From: an uncultured Eubacteriales bacterium
Lineage (GTDB): Bacteria; Bacillota_A; Clostridia; Oscillospirales; Oscillospiraceae
Assembly (NCBI GenBank): GCA_949747935.1
Contig: CATKHE010000196.1
Location: 1-9,807, forward strand
Reading direction: 5' to 3'
Length of the DNA stretch: 9,807 bases
The translations under genes were made by a program, and so were the position numbers. Positions 1 through 6,349 of this stretch are shown here, one piece after another (position 1 is the first letter of the stretch; every line of letters starts with the position of its first letter). Under the pieces are notes generated by a model. The model worked only from the letters and a program-made list of their open reading frames with translations. It searched no databases and was not told the DNA's origin.

Positions 1-755
1 TAGAACACCCGTCTGAGCTGGTAGCGGTCGTAGAGGGCCTGGGTGAGGGTGAGGATGTGCCGGTCGCTCTCCGGGGTGGCCCCCACGATCATCTGGGTTG
101 ACTGCCCTGCCGGGGCGAACCGGGGGGCGTGGCGGTAGACGGCCAGCTCCCGTTTGGACTCCGAGATTCCGTCCCGAATCTGTCCCATGGGGGTGAGGAT
201 GGCCTCCTTTTTCTTGTCCGGAGCCAGCAGGGCCAGACTGGGGGAGGAGGGCAGCTCGATGTTCACGCTCATCCGGTCGGCCAGCAGACCCAGCTGGTGG
301 GTCAGGAGAGGATCGGCCCCCGGGATGGCCTTGGCGTGGATATAGCCCCCAAAGCGATGTTTCTCACGGAGAATGTGCAGGGTTTTAATCATCAGCTCGG
401 TGGTGTAGTCCGGGCCACGGATGACGGCGGAGGACAGGAACAGCCCTTCGATGTAGTTCCGGCGGTAGAAGCCTATGGTAAGTTCACACAGCTCCTCCGG
501 GGCAAAGACTGCCCGAGGCACGTCGTTGGACCGGCGGTTGACACAGTATTGACAGTCGTAGACACACACATTGGTTTGCAGTACCTTCAGCAGGGAGATG
601 CACCGCCCGTCCGCAGAAAAGGAGTGGCAGCAACCCGCCAGGTTCGTACTGCCGATGGACCCCGGCCGGCCGGAGCGGTCCAGCCCGCTGGAGGTGCAGG
701 CGGCGTCGTATTTGGCGGCGTCGGCCAGAATATTCAGCTTGTCCAGCAGCTCCAC
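1..755 (-). CDS. Putative DNA modification/repair radical SAM protein (C-terminus cut by window edge)
   Basis: Reading the minus strand from a GTG at 755 gives 251 uninterrupted codons to the window edge, so the C-terminus is missing. An AAGGAGG ribosome site (763-769) lies 7 nt upstream and fixes the start. Residues 64-71 read CVYDCQYC, the CX3CX2C motif that binds the radical SAM [4Fe-4S] cluster. The preceding stretch (KYDAACTSSG at 15-24, then CCHSFSADGRCISLLK at 42-57) and the following VNRRSNDVPRAVFAPEEL match, from memory, the family annotated as putative DNA modification/repair radical SAM protein, usually a little over 400 residues. In many Firmicutes that family is paired with a uracil-DNA-glycosylase-like partner, which would lie to the left and cannot be seen here. 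Expected reaction: reductive cleavage of S-adenosylmethionine; the true substrate is unknown. It is transcribed divergently from the transporter gene. The family call is firm, the DNA-repair role is inferred. Confidence 0.88.
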   Translation of the reverse strand, partial: MELLDKLNILADAAKYDAACTSSGLDRSGRPGSIGSTNLAGCCHSFSADGRCISLLKVLQTNVCVYDCQYCVNRRSNDVPRAVFAPEELCELTIGFYRRNYIEGLFLSSAVIRGPDYTTELMIKTLHILREKHRFGGYIHAKAIPGADPLLTHQLGLLADRMSVNIELPSSPSLALLAPDKKKEAILTPMGQIRDGISESKRELAVYRHAPRFAPAGQSTQMIVGATPESDRHILTLTQALYDRYQLRRVF

Positions 756-770
756 AGGGCCGCCTCCTTC

Positions 771-784
771 CGAAAATGTGTTCT
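771..784 (-). promoter_or_regulatory. Candidate degenerate LexA (SOS) box in the radical SAM gene leader
   Basis: The minus strand reads AGAACACATTTTCG. Compared with the Bacillus DinR/LexA consensus CGAACRNRYGTTYC this matches 11 of 14 positions. The left half GAAC is perfect and the right half is TTTC instead of GTTC. It sits between the predicted transcription start (near 797) and the ribosome site. The position and the DNA-repair annotation of the gene make it worth recording, but a single imperfect 14-mer can arise by chance. Confidence 0.3.
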
Positions 785-791
785 ATAGAAC
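780..791. promoter_or_regulatory. Perfect 12-bp palindrome (candidate operator)
   Basis: GTTCTATAGAAC is fully self-complementary. It lies about 6 to 17 nt downstream of the transcription start predicted for the radical SAM gene, where a bound repressor could block elongation or open-complex formation. It overlaps the LexA-like box by five bases. The half-site polarity (GTTC then GAAC) is opposite to that of a canonical LexA box, so this is a distinct candidate site. The regulator is unknown. Confidence 0.35.
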
Positions 792-803
792 TGTTGTACC
801 ACT

Positions 804-831
804 ATTATAGCGTAAAAAATCCTGCTGTCAA
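804..831 (-). promoter_or_regulatory. Promoter of the radical SAM gene (full-consensus sigma-70/SigA type)
   Basis: On the minus strand a perfect TTGACA (831-826) is separated by 16 bp from a perfect TATAAT (809-804). The expected start point is near 797, giving a leader of about 42 nt before the GTG at 755. Both hexamers match consensus at 12 of 12 bases, which predicts strong basal transcription unless repressed. Confidence 0.85.
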
Positions 832-838
832 GGGGAAA

Positions 839-852
839 TTTTTCGGGAAAAA
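839..852. promoter_or_regulatory. Inverted repeat midway between divergent promoters
   Basis: TTTTTC-GG-GAAAAA forms 6-bp arms around a 2-bp centre. The two divergent -35 boxes end at 831 and begin at 860, so the gap centre is 845.5, exactly the centre of this repeat. It could be a shared operator for the radical SAM gene and the transporter. A/T-rich arms of this length are not rare, so the call is tentative. Confidence 0.25.
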
Positions 853-859
853 GCAGGTA

Positions 860-888
860 TTGACCCAACAGGAAAAAATGGTTAAAAT
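860..888 (+). promoter_or_regulatory. Promoter of the NSS transporter gene
   Basis: TTGACC (860-865), a 17-bp spacer and TAAAAT (883-888) make a good SigA-type promoter with one mismatch in each hexamer. The predicted start near 895 falls on an upstream in-frame GTG (895-897). That GTG therefore cannot be a useful start, which supports the ATG at 922. Confidence 0.75.
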
Positions 889-921
889 AACAACGTGGTG
901 TATCATTTAGGAGGCAATTAT

Positions 922-2307
922 ATGGAAAAACGAGAGACATTTTCTTCCCGTCTGGGTTTCGTGCTCATTTCGGCGGGGTGCGCCATCGGGCTGGGCAACG
1001 TATGGCGTTTTCCCTACATCACGGGGCAATACGGCGGGGCGGCCTTTGTGTTGCTCTATCTGCTGTTTCTGGTCGTTCTGGGTCTGCCCGTTATGGTGAT
1101 GGAGCTGGCGGTGGGCCGGGCCAGTCAGCGGAGCATTGCCCTGTCCTTCCAGAGGCTGGAACCCACAGGCTCCCGGTGGCACTGGTACAGCTATGTGGGA
1201 TTTGCGGGCAACTATCTGCTGATGATGTTTTATACCGTCATCGCCGGTTGGCTGCTATACTACTTTATCAAGACCCTCCGGGGGGACTTTGCGGGCCTGG
1301 ACGCCGAGGGGGTCTCCGCGCAGTTTGTTGATCTGATGGGCGCGCCCGGCACCATGACGCTGTATATGATTATCGTGGTGTGTATTGGCATGTTCGTCTG
1401 CGCCCAAGGCCTGCGCAACGGCGTGGAGCGGGTGAACAAGGTGATGATGCTCTGCCTGCTGGCTCTGATGCTGGTGCTGGCGGTGAACTCCATCCTGCTG
1501 CCCGGGGCGGGGGAGGGCCTGCGGTTTTATCTCCAGCCCAACTTCCGCAATCTGGTCTATGACGCAGAGGGGAACTGGATTCTGGGTGAGGCGGTCTTCG
1601 CTGCCATGGGACAGGCCTTCTTTACCCTCTCTCTGGGCATTGGGGCCATCGCTATCTTCGGCAGCTACATCGGCAAGGAGCACCGCCTGGCCGGGGAGGC
1701 TTTGCGCATCGGCGTGCTGGACACCTGTGTGGCCTTTGTGGCCGGCTTGATTATCTTCCCCGCCTGCTCCGCCTTCGGTGTGTCCACCAGCGAGGGCGCC
1801 CCCCTGGTCTTTATGACCCTGCCCAACATCTTCAACCACATGCCCATGGGCCGGCTGTGGGGAGGATTGTTCTTTCTGTTTCTGTCCTTCGCCGCTCTGT
1901 CCACTGTGATCGCCGTCTTTGAGAACATCATCTCCTTCACCATGGACCGGTGGTGGCTGAGCCGGAAAAAGGCGGTGCTGATCAACTTCGCAGGGGTGCT
2001 TCTGTTGTCCATGCCCTGTATTCTGGGCTGTAATGTCTGGTCCGGATTTACGGTTCTGGGCATGGATATCTCCGGCATCGAGGATTTTCTGGTCTCACAG
2101 AATATTCTGCCTCTGGGGTCTTTGGTTTATGTGCTGTTCTGCACCAGCAGAAGAGGCTGGGACTGGAAGCACTTCCTGGCCGAGGCCAACGAGGGGGACG
2201 GTCTGCGTTTTCCCGGGAAAATTCGGTTCTATGTCAGCTATATCCTGCCAGCAATTGTGCTGTTCATCTTTGTCATGGGCTACTGGGACCGGTTTGTTCC
2301 ACAGTAA
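922..2307 (+). CDS. Sodium-dependent transporter, NSS (SNF) family
   Basis: The 461-residue protein is a LeuT-fold neurotransmitter:sodium symporter homologue of the inner membrane, expected to import an amino acid with Na+. The TM1 signature SAGCAIGLGNVWRFPY (17-32) aligns with LeuT and keeps the asparagine (Asn26, LeuT Asn27) that ligates Na1. The TM6 signature AFFTLSLGIGA includes Thr235, the equivalent of LeuT Thr254. TM8 carries AALST (324-328), matching the Na2-site region with a Ser/Thr exchange. About 11-12 hydrophobic segments are seen, from residue 9 to about 455, and the C-terminus after the last one is very short. The ATG at 922 has AGGAGG (909-914) seven nt upstream; an earlier in-frame GTG at 895 has no ribosome site and lies at the promoter start point. 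It has its own promoter and terminator, so it is monocistronic. Bacterial members studied carry Trp, Tyr, Leu and similar amino acids. The substrate here is unknown, but the downstream 2-oxoacid oxidoreductase suggests a fermented amino acid. Confidence 0.95.
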   Translation: MEKRETFSSRLGFVLISAGCAIGLGNVWRFPYITGQYGGAAFVLLYLLFLVVLGLPVMVMELAVGRASQRSIALSFQRLEPTGSRWHWYSYVGFAGNYLLMMFYTVIAGWLLYYFIKTLRGDFAGLDAEGVSAQFVDLMGAPGTMTLYMIIVVCIGMFVCAQGLRNGVERVNKVMMLCLLALMLVLAVNSILLPGAGEGLRFYLQPNFRNLVYDAEGNWILGEAVFAAMGQAFFTLSLGIGAIAIFGSYIGKEHRLAGEALRIGVLDTCVAFVAGLIIFPACSAFGVSTSEGAPLVFMTLPNIFNHMPMGRLWGGLFFLFLSFAALSTVIAVFENIISFTMDRWWLSRKKAVLINFAGVLLLSMPCILGCNVWSGFTVLGMDISGIEDFLVSQNILPLGSLVYVLFCTSRRGWDWKHFLAEANEGDGLRFPGKIRFYVSYILPAIVLFIFVMGYWDRFVPQ

Positions 2308-2325
2308 ACAGCGATACCCTGTTTT

Positions 2326-2360
2326 GCGGCGCCGTGGACAGAACACGGCGCCGCTTTTTT
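2326..2360 (+). terminator. Intrinsic terminator after the NSS transporter
   Basis: A perfect 11-bp stem, GCGGCGCCGTG (2326-2336) with CACGGCGCCGC (2344-2354), closes a 7-nt loop and is followed by six T residues. It lies 18 nt beyond the transporter stop codon and separates it from the AraC gene. Confidence 0.95.
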
Positions 2361-2379
2361 ACTAATCCAAGAATTGAAT

Positions 2380-2408
2380 TTGCAAAAATTGCTTTTCTGT
2401 GGTATTGT
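2380..2408 (+). promoter_or_regulatory. Probable promoter of the AraC-family regulator
   Basis: TTGCAA (2380-2385), a 17-bp spacer and TATTGT (2403-2408) give 4 of 6 matches in each hexamer, directly after the transporter terminator and about 30 nt before the start codon. The region is A/T-rich against a GC-rich background. Confidence 0.5.
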
Positions 2409-2437
2409 TAGGGTAAACATGAGAGGAGGTGTTTTCT

Positions 2438-3247
2438 GTGCAGCTGAACTATGAGCTGGAAAAAAATATTCATTCCTTTCAGCAGATCAGCGAGCCCCAT
2501 TTTCATGACGGCTATGAGGTGCTTCTGTGCCTGTCAGATGGGGGCAGGTTCCATATCCAGGACAACGAGTATCCACTATGCCGGGGGATGATGTTCCTTC
2601 TTCCCCCCAAGGTGATGCACCGCTGTGTTGTGGACATCGCCTCCTATGAACGATATATCCTCCATTTCTCGGCGGAGGCTCTGTGGATGCTCTCCAGCTC
2701 CCGGACTCGCCTTCAGTCCCTCTTCGACAGCTGTAATTACTACTCCGTGCTGCCGACTGAGGTCTTTGAGGAGCTCAGCGCCCTGATGGAGCGCTGCCGG
2801 GAGGAAGATGGGGAATTTGGCGGTGATCTCCAGCGAAATATCGTTTTTATGGAAATTATTCTGAAAATAGGGCGTATTTTGCAGCAGGCGCTCCCGCAGG
2901 CCCCGCCCCGTCCCTCCAAGGAGTTCGCCCGGATCCTGCCGCTGATGGAGTATATTCACGACCACTACACCGAGGAACTCACCCTGGATATGCTCAGCCA
3001 AAAATTTTTTATCAGCAAATATTACCTCTGCCACCAGTTCAAGTCGCTGACCGGCTTCGGTGTAGGGGCCTATCTGACCAACTGCCGGATTCGTCAGGCC
3101 TGCGTTCTCCTCCGGGAGGGAATGAGCGTGCAGGAGACAGGAGAGCGGGTGGGCTTTCGAAACAACGCCCATTTTATCCGCAGCTTTGGACAGATTATTG
3201 GAGTATCTCCCGGGAAATATGTCAAATCCCTTCAATACCGTCAGTAG
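2438..3247 (+). CDS. AraC-family transcriptional regulator
   Basis: The 269-residue protein has the usual two-part layout. The N-terminal 120 residues or so look like a cupin-type AraC ligand-binding domain (HFHDGYEVLLCLSDGG, then a PLCRGMMFLLPPKVMHRC segment with the typical sensor-barrel pattern). The C-terminal 100 residues hold two helix-turn-helix units: LTLDMLSQKFFISKYYLCHQFKSLTG, then the AraC signature region beginning SVQETGERVGF and ending SPGKY. The start is the GTG at 2438, set by AGAGGAGG (2422-2429) eight nt upstream; an in-frame GTG at 2429 overlaps that ribosome site and is rejected. It lies between the transporter and the oxidoreductase operon, with a terminator on each side. 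That position suggests control of one or both in response to a small molecule, perhaps the amino acid or its 2-oxoacid. The target and ligand are inferred, not shown. Confidence 0.93.
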   Translation: MQLNYELEKNIHSFQQISEPHFHDGYEVLLCLSDGGRFHIQDNEYPLCRGMMFLLPPKVMHRCVVDIASYERYILHFSAEALWMLSSSRTRLQSLFDSCNYYSVLPTEVFEELSALMERCREEDGEFGGDLQRNIVFMEIILKIGRILQQALPQAPPRPSKEFARILPLMEYIHDHYTEELTLDMLSQKFFISKYYLCHQFKSLTGFGVGAYLTNCRIRQACVLLREGMSVQETGERVGFRNNAHFIRSFGQIIGVSPGKYVKSLQYRQ

Positions 3248-3269
3248 TCCCCTATCATAGCCTCTGTCA

Positions 3270-3303
3270 ACAGGCGCCGCAGTAATCCGCGGCGCCTGTT
3301 TTT
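3270..3303 (+). terminator. Intrinsic terminator after the AraC-family gene
   Basis: A perfect 11-bp stem, ACAGGCGCCGC (3270-3280) with GCGGCGCCTGT (3289-3299), has an 8-nt loop and runs into a 5-T tract (3299-3303). It lies 22 nt after the regulator's stop codon, so the oxidoreductase operon needs its own promoter. Confidence 0.92.
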
Positions 3304-3359
3304 GTGAAAATGTCCCTGCCGCCCTCCTGCACTGCCTGTCATCTCTAAAGCAATATCAG

Positions 3360-3388
3360 TGAATTTTTTGACAAAATGCCTGTAGAAT
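3360..3388 (+). promoter_or_regulatory. Possible activator-dependent promoter of the oxidoreductase operon
   Basis: The 163-nt gap between the terminator and the ferredoxin gene must hold the operon promoter. TAGAAT (3383-3388) is a good -10 box, but 17 bp upstream the -35 position reads TGAATT, a poor match. A perfect TTGACA (3368-3373) is present but has no acceptable -10 at 15-19 bp. A good -10 with a poor -35 fits activator-dependent control, for example by the adjacent AraC-type protein. No convincing regulator repeat was found. The exact promoter is uncertain. Confidence 0.3.
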
Positions 3389-3466
3389 TGTGGATGGGGT
3401 TCCGTGTATCATGAGAGACAAGAGACACCCAGTAAAGAAGGTATTGACGAAGCAAGGAGGTATTGT

Positions 3467-3676
3467 GTGACAATGGACAGCAAGTTCAACATAATTGTCC
3501 GGGAGGGACACTGCAAGCAGTGCGGGATCTGTTCCGCCCTGTGTCCCAAAAAGGTTCTGGCCCAAACTGTGGGCCGCTGTCCGGAGGTGGTGCGCCCGGA
3601 GGCCTGTATCGGATGCAGGCTGTGCGAGATGCGCTGCCCGGATTTTGCCATTGAAGTGGAGGTGGCCGTGGGATGA
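3467..3676 (+). CDS. korD: 2-oxoacid:ferredoxin oxidoreductase delta subunit (2[4Fe-4S] ferredoxin)
   Basis: This small protein of 69 residues is a dicluster ferredoxin. Two CX2CX2CX3CP motifs, CKQCGICSALCP and CIGCRLCEMRCP, each supply ligands for one [4Fe-4S] cluster. It is expected to carry electrons from the catalytic alpha-beta core to soluble ferredoxin in the cytoplasm. An AAGGAGG ribosome site (3454-3460) lies 6 nt before a GTG at 3467 and 12 nt before an ATG at 3473. The GTG is preferred on spacing, and the ATG would shorten the protein by two residues. An upstream in-frame start at 3404 lies ahead of the ribosome site and is unlikely. The stop overlaps the next gene's start as ATGA, so translation is probably coupled. 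The delta-first gene order is common for Kor/Vor-type enzymes. The symbol reflects the family, not a proven substrate. Confidence 0.92.
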   Translation: MTMDSKFNIIVREGHCKQCGICSALCPKKVLAQTVGRCPEVVRPEACIGCRLCEMRCPDFAIEVEVAVG

Positions 3677-4815
3677 AGACTGAAAAGCGGTTTATTGAGG
3701 GAAATATCGCCATTGTGGAGGGAGCCTTGGCCGCCGGGGCCCGGTTCTATGCGGGCTACCCCATCTCTCCAAGCTCGGAGATTGCGGAATATTCCTCCCG
3801 GATGCTGCCCAAGGCGGGCGGCCTGTATGTTCAGATGGAGGACGAGATCAGTTCCATGGCCGCCCTTCTGGGGGCCTCGGTGGCGGGGAAAAAGGCCTAT
3901 ACCGCTACCAGCGGTCCCGGGGTTTCGCTGATGCAGGAGAATCTGGGGCTGGGCATCATGTCGGAGATCCCCGCTGTCATCATCGACGTGCAGCGCAGCG
4001 GACCCTCTACCGGTGCGGCTACCAAACCGGCTCAGGGCGACGTGATGCAGGCCCGCTGGGGCGCCCACGGGGACCACAGCATAATTGCCCTCTCCCCCGC
4101 CTCGGTGCAGGAGTGCTTCGATCTGACGGTTCAGGCCTTTAACCTGTCCGAAAAGTATCGCACCCCGGTCTATCTGCTGGCGGATGAGACCATCGGCCAC
4201 CTGCGGGAGACGGTTACTATCCGGGAACTGGAGCCCGAAGAGATTGTGAACCGGAAGCAGCCGGAGGCCGGGCTCCGTCAGGAGGAGTTCCGTCCCTACC
4301 GCTATGACGGCGTTACCCCGGCTCCCATGCCTCCCTTCGGCTCACGGGAGTATCTGTCCCGGACCACCGGCTCCACCCACGATGAGAAGGGAGAATTCCG
4401 GCCCACTCCCGAGAATATCCACCGGGTGACCCACTACCTCACCGACAAAATTGAGAAGAATGCGGACGATATCTGTATGACAAAGCGGTATCATCTGGAG
4501 GACGCCGAGACCGTTTTTATCACCTACGGCTGTTCCACCAGAAGCGCCATGGGCGCTATGGAACAGCTCCGGGCTCAGGGGGAGAAGGTGGGCATGCTCC
4601 AGCTCCAGACGGTGTGGCCCCTGCCGGAGAAGGAGATTCGTCAGGTCCTCTCCGCGGCGAAGACTGTGGTGGTCCCTGAGCTGAACCTGGGACAGATCGC
4701 CGGCGAGGTCCGCAAGCTGAACGACTACGGCTGTAAAGTGGTTCAGGCCAACCGGGTGGACGGCATCCTGATTTCCCCGGCTCAGATTATTTCCGCGTGG
4801 AAGGAGGCGCTCTGA
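3673..4815 (+). CDS. korA: 2-oxoacid:ferredoxin oxidoreductase alpha subunit (Kor/Vor type)
   Basis: The 380-residue protein is the alpha subunit of a four-subunit 2-oxoacid:ferredoxin oxidoreductase. The N-terminal half (about 10-190) is the pyrimidine-binding domain and holds the family stretches YAGYPISPSSEIAEY, ATSGPGVSLMQENLGLGIMSE and QRSGPSTGAATKPAQGD, followed by VMQARWGAHGDH. The C-terminal part (about 270-375) is the second conserved domain of the family, from VFITYGCSTRSAMGAM onward. With the beta subunit it decarboxylates a 2-oxoacid on TPP and makes acyl-CoA while reducing ferredoxin. The QGDVMQARWG segment resembles enzymes annotated for 2-oxoisovalerate (VorB) as well as 2-oxoglutarate, so the substrate cannot be fixed by eye. 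The start overlaps the delta-subunit stop (ATGA), with a GGAGG 10 nt upstream. Length is normal and no key segment is missing. Confidence 0.95.
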   Translation: MKTEKRFIEGNIAIVEGALAAGARFYAGYPISPSSEIAEYSSRMLPKAGGLYVQMEDEISSMAALLGASVAGKKAYTATSGPGVSLMQENLGLGIMSEIPAVIIDVQRSGPSTGAATKPAQGDVMQARWGAHGDHSIIALSPASVQECFDLTVQAFNLSEKYRTPVYLLADETIGHLRETVTIRELEPEEIVNRKQPEAGLRQEEFRPYRYDGVTPAPMPPFGSREYLSRTTGSTHDEKGEFRPTPENIHRVTHYLTDKIEKNADDICMTKRYHLEDAETVFITYGCSTRSAMGAMEQLRAQGEKVGMLQLQTVWPLPEKEIRQVLSAAKTVVVPELNLGQIAGEVRKLNDYGCKVVQANRVDGILISPAQIISAWKEAL

Positions 4816-4816
4816 C

Positions 4817-5644
4817 ATGGCCAGCTATAAGGACTACATGCTCTTTGACAAGCTGCCCCATACATGGTGCGCCGGCTGCGGCCACGGCATCATTCTCCAG
4901 GCCATCGCCGACGCTTTGGCCCAGCAGGAGCTGGACAAGCATGACATCGCCCTGGTGAGCGGCATCGGCTGCTTCGGACGGGTGGACGACTATCTGGACA
5001 TCAACTGTATGCACGTCACCCATGGCCGGGCCCTGGCTGCCGCCACCGGAGTGGCGCTGGCCAATCCAGACCTGAAGGTCCTGGTCACCATGGGCGACGG
5101 TGACGGCACCACCATCGGAGGCAACCACCTGATTCACTGTGCCCGCCGCAACATCAATCTGACTGCCATCATCGCCAACAACTACAACTACGGTCAGACC
5201 GGGGGACAGTATTCAGGTACCACGCCGGAGGGCAGCGTCACCTCCACCTCCATCTACGGTCACATTGAGCCGGGCTTTGATATCTGTAAGCTGGCCGAGG
5301 CGGCGGGAGCTCCCTTTGTGGCACGCTCCACCCCCTATAATCCGGTGCAGATCCGCAATCTGATCAAGCAGGGTATGCAGACGAAGGGATTTGCCCTGAT
5401 CGAGATTATGGACACCTGTCCCACCCATTACGGCCGTCTGAATAAATTTGGAGACGCGGCTCAGATGCTGGAGAAGCTCCACAGCATGACGGTCCCCGTG
5501 GAACGGGCCGTCTCCATGAGTGCGGAGGAACTGGGGGACAGATTCCTCACCGGCGTTCTGACAAACAGGCCCAGGGAGGACTACTACACCCGCTACCGGC
5601 GGATCATCGACAGACTGAGCGGAAAGGAATCGGTGACGGTATGA
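4817..5644 (+). CDS. korB: 2-oxoacid:ferredoxin oxidoreductase beta subunit (TPP-binding)
   Basis: The 275-residue beta subunit carries the thiamine pyrophosphate site: GDGD at 93-96 and the paired Asn at 121-122 form the usual Mg-TPP motif (GDG...NN), followed by YGQTGGQ. Cys18, Cys21, Cys52 and Cys201 are spaced as in the family's proximal [4Fe-4S] cluster ligands (WCAGCGHG, GIGCFGR and DTCPTHYG). Together with the alpha subunit it forms the catalytic core. AAGGAGG (4801-4807), inside the end of the alpha gene, stands 9 nt before the ATG. The start is 1 nt after the alpha stop, and the end overlaps the gamma gene start as ATGA, so the operon is tightly coupled. All recognisable catalytic features are present, so the enzyme should be active. 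Confidence 0.96.
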   Translation: MASYKDYMLFDKLPHTWCAGCGHGIILQAIADALAQQELDKHDIALVSGIGCFGRVDDYLDINCMHVTHGRALAAATGVALANPDLKVLVTMGDGDGTTIGGNHLIHCARRNINLTAIIANNYNYGQTGGQYSGTTPEGSVTSTSIYGHIEPGFDICKLAEAAGAPFVARSTPYNPVQIRNLIKQGMQTKGFALIEIMDTCPTHYGRLNKFGDAAQMLEKLHSMTVPVERAVSMSAEELGDRFLTGVLTNRPREDYYTRYRRIIDRLSGKESVTV

Positions 5645-6174
5645 AGATACAGATTGTGTTGAGCGGCGTGGGCGGACAGGGACTCATCTCCACCGGCGAG
5701 ATCATCGGGGAGGCCGCCTCGATCCACGAGAATGTCTACGCTACCCTGGCAGCCTCCTACGGCTCCGAGACCCGGGGGACCTTCACCAAGTCCGATGTGA
5801 TTGTCAGCGACCAGCCGATCAGCTACCCTGACATTGAGATCCCCGACGTGATTCTCTGCCTGGCTCAGGTGGCCTATGACCGCTATGCCGGCAAACTGGC
5901 CGACCACACCCTGGTGTTTTACGACACCGAGCTGGTCAAGCCCGCCGTGGGGGCCAAAGGCGTCCACATCGGCCACCCCTTCAAACAGATGAGCATTGAG
6001 ATGGGCAATATGGCGGTGGCCAACACCATCGCCCTGGGCGCCATGCTGAAGCACACCGGCATGCTCAGGCGTGAGAGCGTGGCCGCGGCCATCCGGGAAT
6101 ATTTTTCCGCCAAGCCCAAGGTGATTGATATCAATATTCAGGCCCTGGACGCGGGCCTGGCCTTGAACAGCTGA
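5641..6174 (+). CDS. korC: 2-oxoacid:ferredoxin oxidoreductase gamma subunit
   Basis: The 177-residue protein is the gamma-type domain of the oxidoreductase family. It opens with IVLSGVGGQGLISTGEIIGEAA, the GXGGQG motif near the N-terminus, and continues with ASYGSETRGT (residues 39-48), the conserved segment of these subunits, which helps bind coenzyme A. The ATG overlaps the beta-subunit stop (ATGA). It is the last gene of the delta-alpha-beta-gamma operon. No clear terminator follows, so some transcripts may run on into the CoA-transferase-family gene. Length is normal for the family. Confidence 0.94.
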   Translation: MKIQIVLSGVGGQGLISTGEIIGEAASIHENVYATLAASYGSETRGTFTKSDVIVSDQPISYPDIEIPDVILCLAQVAYDRYAGKLADHTLVFYDTELVKPAVGAKGVHIGHPFKQMSIEMGNMAVANTIALGAMLKHTGMLRRESVAAAIREYFSAKPKVIDINIQALDAGLALNS

Positions 6175-6225
6175 CTTCTCTCTTCTTCCAAAGGACGCGC
6201 CGTGGCTTCGTCCCCGCCATAGGGC

Positions 6226-6254
6226 TTGTAGGCAGACAGAATGTCTGATATAAT
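6226..6254 (+). promoter_or_regulatory. Promoter with operator-like inverted repeat, upstream of the CoA-transferase-family gene
   Basis: TTGTAG (6226-6231), a 17-bp spacer and a perfect TATAAT (6249-6254) form a plausible SigA-type promoter in the 175-bp gap after the gamma-subunit gene. Inside the spacer lies CAGACAGAATGTCTG (6233-6247), a perfect inverted repeat with 6-bp arms and a 3-bp centre. A protein bound there would occupy the space between the -35 and -10 boxes. The expected start near 6261 leaves a leader of about 89 nt. In the rest of this gap I see a weak 5-bp stem (6193-6213) without a T tract, and nothing else that I can support. Confidence 0.6.
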
Positions 6255-6349
6255 AAATCAGCTTTTCTGGTGGTACGGCCTTGCTTCCGGCAAAGGGCGA
6301 AGACCGCGGTGTGTCCGAATATTTTTGATCCAAGGCTGAGAGGTGGACT

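Noticed and set aside
129..788. Open frame on the plus strand opposite the radical SAM gene.
   Set aside because: The minus strand encodes a recognisable protein with its promoter, ribosome site and cluster motif. The plus frame has a low-complexity translation and no ribosome site.
2326..3303. The two terminators at 2326 and 3270 share a GGCGCC core, which could suggest a repeated element.
   Set aside because: The flanking arm bases, loops and surroundings differ. A GC-rich self-complementary core is expected in strong terminators of a GC-rich genome.
3304..3383. Possible AraC direct repeats: GTGAA at 3304 and 3359, and TGCCTGT at 3333 and 3377.
   Set aside because: The words are only 5 and 7 bp, the spacings (55 and 44 bp) are too long for the usual adjacent half-sites, and chance occurrence is likely.
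3414..3427. Tandem AGAGACA AGAGACA in the leader of the oxidoreductase operon.
   Set aside because: The 7-bp units are too short and simple to support a binding-site claim, and there is no other copy nearby.
6193..6213. GGACG...CGTCC stem after the gamma-subunit gene as a terminator.
   Set aside because: The stem has only five pairs with an 11-nt loop and is not followed by a T tract.
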